A DNA stretch of 64,000 nt, taken from Zygnema cylindricum (Eukaryota; Streptophyta; Zygnematophyceae; Zygnematales; Zygnemataceae). The position numbers and the translations under genes are program-made. Where the stretch lies: positions 62,001-126,000 of the forward strand of contig JBBHKE010002853.1 of the NCBI GenBank assembly GCA_037447655.1, written 5' to 3'. The notes under the pieces are model-generated. The model saw only the letters and a list, made by a program, of their open reading frames with translations, did no database searches and had not been told where the DNA came from. How positions within the stretch are numbered: the stretch's first letter is position 1; the number at the start of each line of letters is the position of its first letter. Below, piece by piece: positions 13,301 to 32,582 of this stretch.

Positions 13301-16300
13301 CATGAGGTGTTCTCATAGTGAAGCACCTCTATTAACGAATATCTGTCTGCTTACAGCAAAATATGTTTTTCTCGCTTCTTAAGGGTTTCACTGTTGCAAG
13401 AGACTCTGTCAATCCCTATTAGCGTTGACCATTTTTTCGACAGTTAGTAATTTTTCTCATCACACAGTTTCCGGTTATCACGATTGAAAGGTAAGGTCGT
13501 TATCTTTCGACTGCTCGCCTTGGAAAAAAATATCCAATGGTCGATCTCAAAGCTAAACGCCTTCGACTGCCCGAAAAATGTTCAACAGTAATTGCGATGG
13601 GCTGTCAGATGCAAAATATCTTATTTATGCTGTCTATTTGCTTGGAATTTTTTTACGTGACCAATTGCAGGCAATGTCCTCTCAAAGGCTGGAAGAATCA
13701 CGGAGAGAGCTGGAGACAATCAGTAGGCGGAAGGAGTCTGAGCTTCCCAGAGTGACTGAGGTACTTAATTCATTTTGGAACCTGCTTTTATCCTGTCTCA
13801 GTCTTTAACTTTCTACTGGTTTATGGTCTTGAAAAAGGCAGTGCCAGCTACTGGGCTTGTGGTGGTTATGATAGCCTTAACTGGCTTTGCCAGTGGCGTT
13901 TTTGTGTGATTCCAGGATAGTTTTTAAGTAGATGAATTTATTCAGCTGTTTTTGGTATCTCATTGTGCTTTCTTGGAGGAAAGGTTCTTCGAATTCTTGG
14001 AAACAGTTTTTACACATAGAAATGATGAAGTTTGATGTCCCTGCTCGCAGCTAAGGGATTTGATATCAACTCGGGCCAAACAAATTGCAAAGCTTGAGAA
14101 TCGTATTCATGAGATTGAAGACAGACTTTATCGTAATTTCAGTGAGTCTGTTGGGGTGGCCAACATACGAGAGTATGAAGAGAATCGGCTAAAGCAACAA
14201 GAAGAGCTTGCCTCACGAATGCTTCAACTGAGAACAACCAGAGACAAACTTGACAGCCAGTGCGTATTGCCTCCGTTTTGCCCCTATGTGTATTTTGTGA
14301 TAAATGATTTTGTATCAAGGATTAATGACATGTGAAAGAAGAAGCAATGTTGAGAAAGAAAGAACCACGGAAAACATTGTTGCGAAAGAACAAATCATGT
14401 TGTTGTGAAAGAACAATGGACAAATCATGTTGTTGTGAAAGAACAAACCATTTTGTGAGATTAAAAACTATGTAAGTCAAACCATGTTGCGAAAGAAAAA
14501 AATATAATGTAAAAAAAAATCCATTTAAAATTCGCGTCATTACTTTTTCCCAGAGGAAAATGCTTACATGCATCAGCTTGTCAATAGTCAAGCACCGTCT
14601 GCCTAAGTCACCTCTCGGTGCATGTTTTTTGCTGTCCAGTATTAGGAGCATACCCTTTGAACTGGATTGATAGACTGAAAGGGCCAATGGCATTTTCTTT
14701 ATTTTACTTGCTAAGTGTGTTCAACCAGTGTGACCAGCCTCTCCTAAGCTGGAAGGATCTTGCTTCCTTTGCTCTCATGGCAGGCTAAAGTACGAACTGC
14801 GTAGGGACATGTGGGAGCCCGTCAAACTTTCGGAGGCGAAAATGTCCGAGCTCTTGAAGCAGACAACATCTCTTAGAGATGGTGCTTCTGAAGTGAAGAG
14901 ACTGCAGGAAGCTGCCAATAAAGATCTTGATAATTTGGAGAAGAATCGCAATGGTACATTTTCCATCGCTATTAGGGTTCGTGAATTATTAGCATTAACT
15001 CTTTGTCTTGCCATGTGGCTCATTGTGGGCCACTTAACTAAATAGCGTTATTAGCTCTAGTTTATGATTCAAAAACACACTCACTCAAATGCGAGTGATT
15101 TACTCTGATAGTATTAACTCTAGTACGTCCAAGCCTCCTCTCCTGATATGCAATCTATGTTCCTCAGGTTTAGTATTACCTTGCTGTTCTTTCCTTGATT
15201 TAGTTTATGGCTAAAGTCAAAGCTGTACAGTTTTCTACAAGCACTGATGTACAGTTTTCTCGCTGCCTGGTTTTGTGTCGTAGTTTCTGGACATTGGGCC
15301 CAGACTTGTCAACGAAGGTCCTTGTTGTTTGATTTTGTAAAGCTTTGAAATGTGTTTTCTTTTAAATTCAGATCAAGCTTTTCACTGTCTGTGATAACAT
15401 TTTGTCCCGAATTACAGAGGTCAAGGCAAAAGCGGAGGCAGTGGAGAGTGAAATCCAGGCTCTGAACAGGGAATCCGGCAGTACTGTCAGCAAGGCTGGG
15501 AAGCTCAAAAGGGATATCACTGCTATGGTGAACCCTCTATCTCTTTTAATATTCGAAATACTAAACCATTCGGTTTGCTATTCTTGACTCATTTCTCTGT
15601 ATTGAGGTGAATTGCATTATTCTGTGCTTTTTCAGTTGTATCAATCCGGCCATTTCAAAGGTTTCTGAACCTCTAATTTTATTGAAACCTCCTAATGTTT
15701 GATACCTCCGAGGAAATAATCGAGTCTTTTCTTAAAATTGTGAGCGGGAGCTGGTTTTTTGTTACAGGAAAACCATTTAGAAAGTTTGAGGACGAAACGC
15801 ATTGCGGTGCTTGAAAATTGTGAATTGAACCAAATCAAGTTGAAGACTCCTGAAGGAGATTCTGTGCCAATGGACGTAGACTCAGCTGGGCCTGTTGCTC
15901 GGACCGAATCATTTGACTATTCTCAGCTCAATGCCCGGCACCGACAGGTAAGATGCATTTGTTTGGAGCCATTTGTCGTGAAACTGCTAAAAATGCCACA
16001 AATCTTTTTTGAAGCTAAAGGCACAAAAGCGAAGTTGAAACTGTACACAAAGTTATCCTCTGTACGTGACTCCCGATTATCTATTTTGACTTCAATGTCA
16101 AGCAAACTCTTACTCGTTCAGAACATTAAAGTATAATCGGCCTTAACCTGTGAATCTCGAATGCATGTCTGTCTATTTTGATCCACTTGTTCAGATTATC
16201 AAAGTGTAAGTGGCCTTAACCTGTGTATCTCAAATGACTGCTTTCAGGACATGCGACCTGCTGACAAAGAGAAACTGGAGAGTAATTTCAAAGAGCAAAT

Positions 16301-18780
16301 GGAGACTCTTTCTGCCGAAATTGTACGGACAGCTCCAAATTTGAAGGCTTTGGAACAATACGAAAGCCTCAAGGGGAAAGAGAAGGAGACAGTTGAAGAG
16401 TTTGAGACGGCAAGAAGGGAAGCAAAGGAGTTGAGTGACAGGTTCAATGCCGTCAAGCAAGAGAGGTAGGTTTGCATACTCTTGATTTCCTTGTACACCA
16501 GTTGAGAAATTGTTTCCTGGGAATTTCTGGGCATTTGGTTTGAACTCGTTCATGATTGTTGCAAGATCCCGACTGGTTATGATTCCCGTATATAGGAAGG
16601 ATCTTTATCTCCCATGGGTTCTGGATTTTGGAGGTGTTCGTTTGACCAGACTCTTGGCTTACATTGTCTCTTGGGTGTTAAATGGAGACGTTCCTTTTCT
16701 TTTTCTGGGACAGGAAGTCATCTTTCTTCGATAAAACCAATTAACATTGTAGATACTGTTTTACTAGCCTTTTTAAGTGTTATCTTCTGTTTGATTAGAT
16801 TGTGCAGTCCCTTATGTCTAGCTCTCTATATTGGATTGCAGGTATTCACGATTCATGGAGGCGTTTAACCATATATGTACGGGGATCGATCAGATTTACA
16901 AAGATCTTACAATGAGTGCTACACATCCTCTCGGTGGTACCGCCTATTTAGCCCTTGAAAATGAAGATGAGCCGTTTCTTGCTGGTATACGTTACACTGC
17001 TATGCCGCCAACCAAACGGTTTCGTGACATGGAACAGCTTTCAGGAGGGGAGAAAACAGTGGCTGCCTTGGCGTTGCTGTTTGCTATTCACAGGTACTTT
17101 CCTTAGTACTAGAATTGTGAGAGGGCAGTGTTAGAACTTACAGTTATTAATTAAGTCGGTTTAAGTCAGTTAGTCAAATTCTTGATTAGTCTAGATGTAA
17201 GCCTTTACATTCCATAAAGTCATGTGCATACAGCACGCGGCAACATCTATTTGAAAAGATCATTAATCCAATGGTACCACAAGGGACGAAACAAATTGAC
17301 AGGGAAACGGTACAAATCATACCATCTTCCTAACCTCTTCACTTCATCAGTTGTAACTTCATCAGTTGTAATTAATGGATGTCGACGCACGGCAAAGCAG
17401 GGAATTGAGTTACGCAATATGAAGGACCAATATTTTTTTCCTCTAGAGCCTATTTTCTAACTGAAGGAGGTGAACTCATATCCATTTGATGGAAGGATTC
17501 TCTTAGAGAAACTTGTATTGAAGGTCTTTCCAAGGAATTCCACTTTTGTCTGGTTTTTCTACAAGTTCAGGTAAAAGTTTTTTATATCAAAAACATCCGG
17601 AAGAAGGCAATTTGCAGGGGCTCTCCAGTCGCACCCCCTTTACCAATGCTATTAACGCTATTTTAACACTATTGTAATACTTTTTTTTTGGGCGGAACAA
17701 AACAGTGATCGCTCCAGTTCGATTTTGGGTTTTTTATGGTTTTTAAGGGTTTTATGGGTTTTATGGGTTGTTTTAGGCTTTGCTTTTAATCGCTTTTTTT
17801 TTTTTTTTGCAGTTTTCGGCCCTCCCCCTTCTTTGTCCTTGACGAAGTGGACGCTGCCTTGGATAACTTAAATGTCTCCAAAGTCGCTGCATACATTCGT
17901 AGCAGGTCGAGAGAGGACGCAAAACAACAAAGTAGGAATGGGCGAGGCATTGGGTTTCAAAGTGTCGTCATCTCTCTCAAGGATCAGTTTTATGACAAGG
18001 CAGATGCCCTTGTTGGGGTGTACAGAGCGGCAGATGAAGGGTAAGTCCAGTCGTTCGGCCCACTCTTTTGCCTGTAAAACTAGTGTTGTATATCAAACAG
18101 GTTTTGCATATATTCGATGTTGTGTTTTTTTAGAGGGTGCTGATAATCGATATATGGAGTCAATATATCGTATCGCCAAGAATCCCTATATACTTGTTAT
18201 CGATATCGCGATACAATAGCCCTAACATTTTTTCTGTACTCTTCAAACTTTTTTTTTCTACGCTGCCGAAGCTTTAAGACGTTTTACAGTACAGTACGCT
18301 ATACCTTACCGCGCCATAATGAATTTGTACAAGGTGTTTAACTCATATCTCACAGCCACATAACAGTAGTCTTTCATCGCAAACCGTAAATGCAGGTTTT
18401 GTGTGGTTACCTAGTCGTTAGCTGCCTGTTACAATGAAAAATGTGTATCATACGGTACGTATACGTACAACAGTGTACTTAACTCTGCTTAATGTTTTGT
18501 GTAAAATAGTGTAACAAACACTATTTTTTCGGTACCTATATCAGCATAAAGGCAAAAATGGTATTATTATTACTCTTTTAGGTTCAACGGCTAAAATATA
18601 GGGGCACTATTATAGTACTCTTAACTCTAAAATAATACACGGTGTTGTCCGATCTGATGGCCGGTTTCCTCACTTCTGATTGTAAGCTTTTTTGGTCGTA
18701 CGAATGTTTTTGGGGCGATACATTGTATTGGCAGGTGTTCGAAGGCCCTCACTTTCGATCTCTCCAAGTATGCGGAGTAA
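5104..18780 (+). CDS. SMC1: Cohesin subunit SMC1 (complete, 19 exons)
   Basis: ATPase arm of the cohesin ring, which pairs with SMC3 and kleisin to hold sister chromatids together in the nucleus. Exons: 5104-5541, 6440-6676, 7593-7826, 8232-8470, 8941-9207, 9870-10140, 10870-10994, 11158-11270, 12102-12209, 12447-12586, 13671-13760, 14051-14259, 14784-14953, 15418-15527, 15768-15947, 16248-16465, 16842-17093, 17813-18040, 18735-18780. All phases agree and give 1224 aa, close to the usual ~1220-1230. Walker [10 protein letters not shown] is at residues 38-46. Coiled coil fills exons 2-6, the hinge lies in exons 6-9, and a second coiled coil fills exons 10-16. The ABC signature [11 protein letters not shown] is in exon 17 and Walker [14 protein letters not shown] in exon 18. 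The short last exon ends FDLSKYAE. Seventeen introns are GT-AG; intron 7 is AT-AC. The start is the first ATG before the conserved [14 protein letters not shown] block. Confidence 0.97.
5542..5740 (+). repeat. Three tandem ~60-bp units at the start of SMC1 intron 1
   Basis: Each unit contains CTCCTTGTTTTTGGCAAG or a close variant, then a TGTTACCA..GCTTGAAA block and a GTGCATTTAAC block. The array begins at the splice donor. Confidence 0.7.
6250..6415 (+). repeat. Minisatellite in SMC1 intron 1
   Basis: About eight degenerate copies of a 17-20 bp unit like CTATTGACAAAGTTATT, ending just before the branch/acceptor region of exon 2. Confidence 0.75.
7261..7592 (+). repeat. Tandem duplications including ghost acceptors of SMC1 exon 3
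   Basis: Two copies of a ~85-bp block (about 7265-7335 and 7355-7440) precede three decayed copies of the acceptor plus exon-3 start: 7450-7494, 7504-7540 and 7544-7580. Each resembles the real junction at 7581-7625 (TTTGCAG then GAAAACTCAGT.TTTTCTTTG). Only the last copy continues into conserved SMC1 coding sequence. Confidence 0.75.
9587..9779. mobile_element. MITE in SMC1 intron 5
   Basis: A 193-bp element beginning CACTGCCCATCGCTATTAG (after TA) and ending TAGCGATTGGCAGTG. Same family as the copies at 11586, 31671 and 39267. Confidence 0.75.
10169..10366 (+). repeat. (CT)n microsatellite in SMC1 intron 6
   Basis: About 200 bp of nearly pure CT with a short GTGTGTGTGT interruption near 10251. 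Long open frames here in both directions are low-complexity artefacts. Confidence 0.95.
10995..11157 (+). other. Probable U12-type AT-AC intron (SMC1 intron 7)
   Basis: No GT-AG pair joins exon 7 to exon 8 in frame. An intron starting ATATCCTT (10995-11002) and ending AC (11156-11157) restores the family sequence [19 protein letters not shown] across the junction (phase 2). ATATCCTT is the minor-spliceosome donor consensus. TTCTTAAC at 11135-11142 matches the U12 branch-point consensus about 15 nt before the acceptor, the expected spacing. The intron is 163 nt. Reading frame, donor, branch site and acceptor all agree. Confidence 0.88.
11586..11763. mobile_element. MITE in SMC1 intron 8
   Basis: A 178-bp element with CACTGCCCATCATTATTAG at the left and AACAGCGATGGGCACTG at the right, flanked by TA on both sides (11584-11585, 11764-11765). 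Confidence 0.8.
11850..12095 (+). repeat. Tandem repeats running up to the SMC1 exon 9 acceptor
   Basis: Repeated ACATTCTTCTGTACATTGATG and TGTTGGCACTT blocks. The last block merges with the polypyrimidine tract and acceptor at 12100-12101, so the array includes copies of the intron end. Confidence 0.65.
14340..14500 (+). repeat. Short tandem repeats in SMC1 intron 12
   Basis: Degenerate copies of TGTTGTGAAAGAACAA, at least five units. Confidence 0.65.
14957..15120. mobile_element. MITE abutting the SMC1 exon 13 donor
   Basis: Left end CATTTTCCATCGCTATTAG starts three bases after the exon. The TA before it (14955-14956) overlaps the GT donor (14954-14955). The internal GTGGCTCATTGTGGGCCAC block is shared with copies near 44300, 44870 and 59860. 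The right end (about 15120) is poorly defined. Confidence 0.55.
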
Positions 18781-19480
18781 ACGGATTTTTTTTCTGTTGT
18801 TTTTTTTCTTTTCTTTTCTTTTGAATGTTCTTTTTGTGTCGATAGAGCAGCTGTACAAAGGCAGATAGCACTTACGCAAGCTCTGAAAGCTTTGCTCTAT
18901 TACTTTTTGCTAGTATGACATATATACTAGAATTACAGTGATGAAAAAATAACGACAAAATGACGACAAAATGACAAACCAATGTCAAAAAGTGCCAAAA
19001 TGTTACCTGTCGAAGTAGTTGAGAGAGATAGGGAGATGCGAATAAAAGAGAGAGGGGGTGTGGGGGAGAGAGAGGGAGAGAGGGAGAGGGAGACGGCTCT
19101 TGTCTGCAGTATAATTGAATCAACTAAACGGAGTTTTGAGTCGACGTAGTTGCCGGATATTGGTTTCTAATTTCTCGTGCAAGCTTTATTATACGGATGT
19201 GTAGGGAGCATTTTTTGCTTGGGTCCCTCATACATTTCTAATAAGTTTGATATATTTGAATGGAAGTCTCGTCTTAAATTTTAAGAATTTTTTGATGGTT
19301 TTTAAAAGGTACAAAAGCAACTTTATTTTTCTTCAAGGCTGTGACATATTTCTGTGTGTTGGGTTGTTTCCAGAAACAAAGTACTTTCAAATTTGAATTT
19401 TTGAGTGATTGTTGCCAATGATAATAATTGATTGCTTCAGCTTTCTAGAAAATTGACATCTATGTTTATTGTGTTACTGG
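18781..19480. other. SMC1 3' flank
   Basis: Contains a GA-rich tract (about 19020-19095) and AT-rich sequence, with no coding region. The SMC1 3' UTR and polyadenylation site must lie here, but I cannot place the cleavage site. Confidence 0.4.
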
Positions 19481-21860
19481 TTAAATGAGTTTCTACTTTT
19501 TCTCTTTAAAAACCAAGACAAGAATGGTGGGCCAAACCACTTCTTGCAAAAGCAACTCCCGATTCCTACAAGAAAAAAGAAAAAAGAAAAAAAAAAAGCC
19601 ACGTTATGCATAAAAAAAATCGAGGTTGGCTATGTCCGCCATACAAAGTTGTTTCCATTTTACCCTTCAGAGTCTTTCTTCAATTTCCCTTCTTTCACTG
19701 TCTTTAGTGCTGTTCGTTTGACCCTAAATGCCCTAAAAAACCCCAGAAAACCCCAGAAAATCCTATTTCGTGAGCTTTTTCGGGCGGTTATGTCCCTCTA
19801 GCTAACAAACCCTAACTAACTCCACTTTCTTCTGCTTCAGCTGAGGACCTTCGAGCTCTCATTCGCTGCCTCCCACCCTTTTGTCCTCGTCCATCCACAC
19901 CTTTTAAGCCTTTGTAGTGAAAGGACGCTTTCATTAAAGCACTTGCCACTTCTCCCCATCTTTCGAAAGGGTTTTCTAGGGTCTTTAAGGGATTTTAGGG
20001 TTCTGGTACAGTTAACCAGGTGTTTCGCAATGTCTTGTCTCGTGAGTTGGGAGCTCAAGGCTTTGAGATTTTTTTTCGAGGTTGTTAAATATTGCTTGTG
20101 GAAACATTCCTCCTAGGGTCAATGATCTCCTCAGGGTGTCTCGTCTCTATTCGTGGGCGAGTAATTTTACCGAGGGTTTTTTCGTGCCATCTATGTACAA
20201 CTCTATCCCGCATTTCATGATTTCTCTTCGACACATTAATTTAGAGTGGCCACTCATGAGGGTCGTAAGGATGTGGTCTATGGTATTCGAGCTTTGTTGG
20301 TTCTACATTCAAATTGGTTGGTCCTCCAAGTTTATGTTTTTTCAAATACCCTTAATAAGGAAAATAGGAACGGTATTTTTTTGAGCTTATGGTTGTGCCT
20401 TTCCCGAAGATATTCGCTTTTGTACAAGCCTCTTATTTTTTGACCAACAACCTCTCTTACTCAGCCGATAGTGGTTTGGTTCCTTCTTCCACTTCCAATG
20501 TCAGTTGTTAGAGCGACCCTTTTGGTGTACCTTTATCCACCCTCGCTCAGTACCGTGCCTTCAAGGCGTCTTCTTCCGTTTTGCCTTCTTGTCTCTACTC
20601 TTCGGTGACGGACGACACACATCGTATACGCTTTATGGACCAGGTTCTTCCAACCTATTAACTTCTTCTTAGATCTCTCATCATTATTTAACCTTTCTAT
20701 TCGACCGTCCAATTGGGTTGCTTGGTCATCTTCCGACATCCCTCCTCTCCCTCCCTCGTGGTTTTCTAACTCCCTCTCCCTTCGAGGAAATCCTTGTATT
20801 AGGGTGCTCGTAGGGCTCGAGTACTTTTGTGATTCAATTTTCTTAATTTTGCTCTTCGTATTGATTTGTCCACGAGGACTACCTCCCCAATCGTGCTAAT
20901 ACTGAGGTGGCTTTCTCTCATTTGATGAAGTTTTTCATCCAATTCCCCTCTTACCCAACTCCTACTTTCCCACCCATACCTTCCCTCCCAACGCCACATT
21001 CGTCTTATCTCTTTCCACCTTTGATGATCCCCTTATGGACGTCCTCCACTCTATACTGGGTCGCGGGGCTTTTGATAACGAGTCTGGGCATACGGATTGC
21101 TTTCGGGCATACGGATTGCTTTCGGGCATCCCTTCCCGTCTCTACGAGGGAATTGAGTTTATGTCGGTTTTCTCCACCTTAATTGCGAAGCAAGTTACAT
21201 GTGTCAAAGAATTAACTTCTTATTAAGTTGTCGCCACTATTCTATCCAAGTACCTTGTGGTGCTTCCGTCTGGTTTTCTAAGTTCCCGTTTCCTCCCCAA
21301 AAATCCCTAAAAACCCCTAACGGGCCTTGGTTTGGAGCCTGGCAATTGTTTCAACCTATACTGTTACACCTATACTTTTCACTAAATTGACCACCTCCCA
21401 CAGGTTCAGAATTGGCCTCCCTCATCCACCTTTAATCGACTCTCTCGTTTACTCGTGTGACAGTTTCCTAAGATGGCGCCCGTTTGCTTCCTATCTCCCA
21501 TGAGAAATTGTTGACATAGGAAGATAACGATGTCCACTACACAATTACAACAATTGCTTCTCAGGAGGGGTGTTCTAGAGTTTTTCTTCTTAGGAGGGTT
21601 TTTTAGGGTTTTTCTTCTTAGAAGGGTATTTTGTTTGTGGGGGTGTTTCACATTTTATTCCTTAACCGGGGATTTAAAATATTGTTTTGCTCAATGGTCT
21701 CGGTTGTGTTTTTCGTGACATTGTCTTGGCAAACCCTGCCCTGGTTACTTTGGTTTACCACGATGCAATGAATGACTTTATTCCGATGGTGGTCGAAATA
21801 TTTCGTTGTTTGGGAGTTGCTTTAGATGAGTTCCTTCGTGCTTACTATTATTAAAATATG
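19480..21860 (+). pseudogene. Decayed LINE-like reverse transcriptase (copy 1)
   Basis: Broken by stops and frame changes, but RT-like blocks follow in order. At about 20246-20370 there is ATHEGRKDVVYGIRALL followed by a hydrophobic motif-A-like segment. At about 20530-20650 comes QYRAFKASSSVLPSCLY then a VTDDTH motif, the catalytic-aspartate box in its xDD form. RPSNWVAW lies near 20710 and GRGAFDNESGHTD near 21060. The same blocks in the same order occur on the other strand at 36-37.4 kb. It is probably a non-LTR element; I see no intact endonuclease, poly-A tail or target duplication. Boundaries are approximate. Confidence 0.65.
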
Positions 21861-22737
21861 TTATCTCAGGAATTTAAGGGAAAGGGGTGAAAGATGTAAA
21901 ATAGGGAGATACGCTTTCAATTTTTCTATTATATACTCAAACTGTCAGTTTTGGGTACTATGTTAAGGGTAAGGACTCTGTACTTTTCATCGGCCAATCA
22001 AAGCAGTTGGACACAGCAGTCGAAGGCAGTTAGCTTTGATTAAATGCTGAAATGAAGAAAAATAAATATACAGACTTAAAAACTTATCAAAATGTAATAT
22101 CAAAACTTTTTGAAACATAAAATTTAAACGTTTATTCGCATGGAATCAGCATGTTGTCGTATTCCGAAATGTTTTCAAAACATTCCCGCAATTACTGTTG
22201 GTTAAACTGCTGGTATTTGCAGTTAATACGGAATGAAAAACAAAACAAAGTAAGTGTGAATAAGTTCCGTAGTCGATCATTGTTATATTTTTCACTGTGA
22301 CAAAACTGTCAGAGTGAAGTCGAAAAGATACAAATGCGAGTCCCACAATTGTGTGTATTCTTACAATATGAGGCAGTACTTTTTTCCACTCTTCAGACGC
22401 AGAATAGTGATTAAATTTCAAGTAAAAATGAGTAAATTTTAATTCTGAAAACTATGCAAACAAATCCAAAAAACCTTCCGGTACACTTGTGGAAACATGG
22501 AAGTAGTAAATCTCGAAAAACCCAAAAAAGTGAAGAAACAATCTCCTAAAAACCTTGTGCAAATATAACAGAAGCCCACAGAAACAACATTTTGTAACTG
22601 CATTACAACTGATAGGATATGGCATCAGTAAATGGGGCTGAATCATTTTTCTTTATTGCCTTTTTCTGAATCAACGATGCTTCATATGAACAATTATTTT
22701 GACGACCATCATTTGACAACACAAAATGTCTAAAATA
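21861..22737. other. AT-rich gene-free stretch
   Basis: No supported gene. It may include the 3' UTR of the minus-strand transcript ending at 22738. Confidence 0.4.
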
Positions 22738-22823
22738 TTAATAAGGTCTAAATTTACGAGAAGCTCTGAGTAATGCTATTCTCTTCTTGTCCTCCGCAAA
22801 CCGTTCTTGTAACTCCAAAAGCT
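22738..22823 (-). CDS. Possible terminal exon of an unidentified minus-strand gene
   Basis: After a good acceptor (TTTTCCAG, minus strand) an open stretch reads LLELQERFAEDKKRIALL and ends in KFRPY before a TAA. The composition (charged, helix-like) looks like real protein rather than repeat translation. It lies downstream of gyrase A but across the assembly gap. It does not resemble gyrase A sequence I know and its phase does not fit the last gyrase exon directly. It could be the last exon of another gene brought close by the gap. Unidentified. Confidence 0.35.
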
Positions 22824-22854
22824 CTGGAAAACCCAAGAAAAATGGAGAACGGGA

Positions 22855-22925
22855 GGAAGAGAGGGAGGGAGGGAGGGAGAGAGGGAAGGAGGAGGGAAGG
22901 GGGAAGAAAAAGAGAGAGAAAAACT
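22855..22925 (-). repeat. GA-rich tract
   Basis: GAGGGAGGGAGGGA-type purine tract on the + strand (pyrimidine on the minus strand). Confidence 0.85.
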
Positions 22926-23174
22926 TAAAAGCAAGTATGCAGAAGATGAAGAAAGGCTACAGATTAATACCCTTTGTAAACCAGCAAAAAAGGTGTCTGT
23001 CTTCTATCAACGGGTGATACCTCAAAATATTCCCATTAAAATAGTAAATTAAAATAATACCGCTTATCTCTATTAAGCACTTGTATTTATTTGCATGAGA
23101 AGAAACGAAACATACAAACTTCACCGCTTAGAAAACATCAAAAAACAACAATAAAAAGAGAAAAAAAAATGTGC

Positions 23175-23461
23175 ATGTGTGTGTGTGTGTGTGTGTGTGT
23201 GATTTTGGGTGTGAGGGTAGGGGCAGAGAGGAGGGAGGAGAGGACTGAGGAGATAGAAGACGAGAGAGGATGGGAGAGAGGAGGAAGGATAGAGGAGAGT
23301 GCAGAGAACAGGGAGCAGCGAGGAGAGGGGAGAGGAGAGAGAGGAGATAGGAGAGGTGAGAGAGGAGAGCAGAGAGCAACGAGCAAAGAGAGGAGAGAGC
23401 AGAGAGGAGGGAGAGAGAGAGAGGGAGAGGGGGGGGGGGGGGGAGGGAGAGGGAGAGGGAG
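23175..23461. repeat. GT and GA tracts bordering the assembly gap
   Basis: A (GT)n run at about 23175-23200 is followed by about 240 bp of GAGGAGAGAG-type purine sequence, including a long G run, that stops at the N block. Confidence 0.9.
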
Positions 23462-23471
23462 NNNNNNNNNN
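23462..23471. other. Assembly gap (10 N)
   Basis: Ten N bases, probably a placeholder of unknown true size. It lies in a purine repeat and just 3' of the last recognisable gyrase A exon. Confidence 0.97.
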
Positions 23472-23540
23472 CTTGAGTACCTCGTAACAGGACCGGGACT
23501 AAAGAGAGAGAGAGAGATAATGGAGGTGATTTTGTCATAC

Positions 23541-31670
<8,130 letters not shown>

Positions 31671-31885
31671 CACCATGTCTCGCTTTTAGTGTTAATATTT
31701 TTTTTTCGACTTAAAACATATTTTCTCCGTACACGCTTGTCTGATCGTAGAGCTAACGGTTGCGATTGAAAGCCAAGATTCTCACCTTCCGATTGGCGGT
31801 CTCCATGCGAAAATCGGACAAGTTTGTACGGATAAATATGTTTTAGTGTCGAAAAAACTATCAGCACTAATAGCGATACACGGTG
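31671..31885. mobile_element. MITE upstream of the membrane-protein gene
   Basis: A 215-bp element flanked by TA on both sides. Inverted ends are CACCATGTCTCGCTTTTAG and CTAATAGCGATACACGGTG. Similarity between the arms continues about 80 bp inward (CGACxxAAAACATATTT). Confidence 0.82.
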
Positions 31886-31976
31886 TACTGTAGAGCACTA
31901 TGCTTCAGTGAACTGGACTGAATTTCTTTGTCCGACATTTACAACGTATTTTACATATAACAGCGTATTGTTGCCT

Positions 31977-32002
31977 AGTACAGTACAGTACTGTACTGTA
32001 CT
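31977..32002. repeat. Perfect 26-bp palindrome
   Basis: AGTACAGTACAGT followed by its exact reverse complement, about 190 bp before the membrane-protein ATG. It could be a cruciform or just a GTAC-type short repeat. Confidence 0.7.
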
Positions 32003-32189
32003 TTCGACATTTCCATTCTGATGTTTAATGCTACGCACTTATTTTATTATTTTCACCCTCTTTAATGATATGTCTATTCACTCATTTATCACTCATTCTT
32101 TTATAAAATTACTTTACTCATTTCTTTCACCATTTATTCACTCTATTATTTACCCATTTATTCACCCATCTATTTAACAATTTATTCTC

Positions 32190-32582
32190 ATGTCACTAGC
32201 ATTTTTTTATGGAGAATCAGATCCATGGCTGGCATTCGACAAAGTCCAGCATTTGTCTGCATGTGCAATCATTACTCTTTTGACCTTTTTTTTATCTTCA
32301 AAAATAAATTCTCTAAAAAAATGGGCATTTTGGATAGGAATTTTTGTCGGTATTATTGCAGGAATCATAAAAGAAGTTTTGGATTTTTTTGGAATTTTTG
32401 AAGATGGGAGTCGAGCGTCTTTAAAAGATGGAGTGGCTGATTTAATAGGAGTGGGAGTGGCAATAACAATTATGAAGGGGAGAGAGATTGTAGGTAGAAG
32501 GGAGGGAGGAGAGAGAGAAGAGGGAGAGAGAAGGGAGAGGAGATTGGGGAGTGTTCATAAGAACCTTATAAGGGATTTTTGA
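32190..32582 (+). CDS. Conserved small membrane protein (YfiM/DUF2279- or VanZ-like), intronless
   Basis: 130 aa, function unknown. The start ATG is followed by ESDPWLAFDKVQH, a motif at the N-terminus of a conserved plant transmembrane-protein family related to bacterial YfiM/DUF2279 proteins. Two clear membrane segments follow (LSACAIITLLTFFL; FWIGIFVGIIAGIIKEV). KEVLDFFGIF and KDGVADLIGVGVAI, the latter a third hydrophobic segment, complete the conserved core, with Asp/Lys/His residues at family-conserved sites. The last ~35 residues are Arg/Glu/Gly-rich and are translated from a GA-rich repeat, so the tail looks like a recent repeat-derived extension. No intron or clear targeting peptide is seen. 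I identified the family from memory of its motifs; fold and location are inferred. Confidence 0.7.
   Translation: MSLAFFYGESDPWLAFDKVQHLSACAIITLLTFFLSSKINSLKKWAFWIGIFVGIIAGIIKEVLDFFGIFEDGSRASLKDGVADLIGVGVAITIMKGREIVGRREGGEREEGERRERRLGSVHKNLIRDF

Noticed and set aside
18281-18310. TACAGTACAGTACG-type short repeats as a regulatory site
   Set aside because: GTAC-rich words recur throughout the window, so there is no specific signal.
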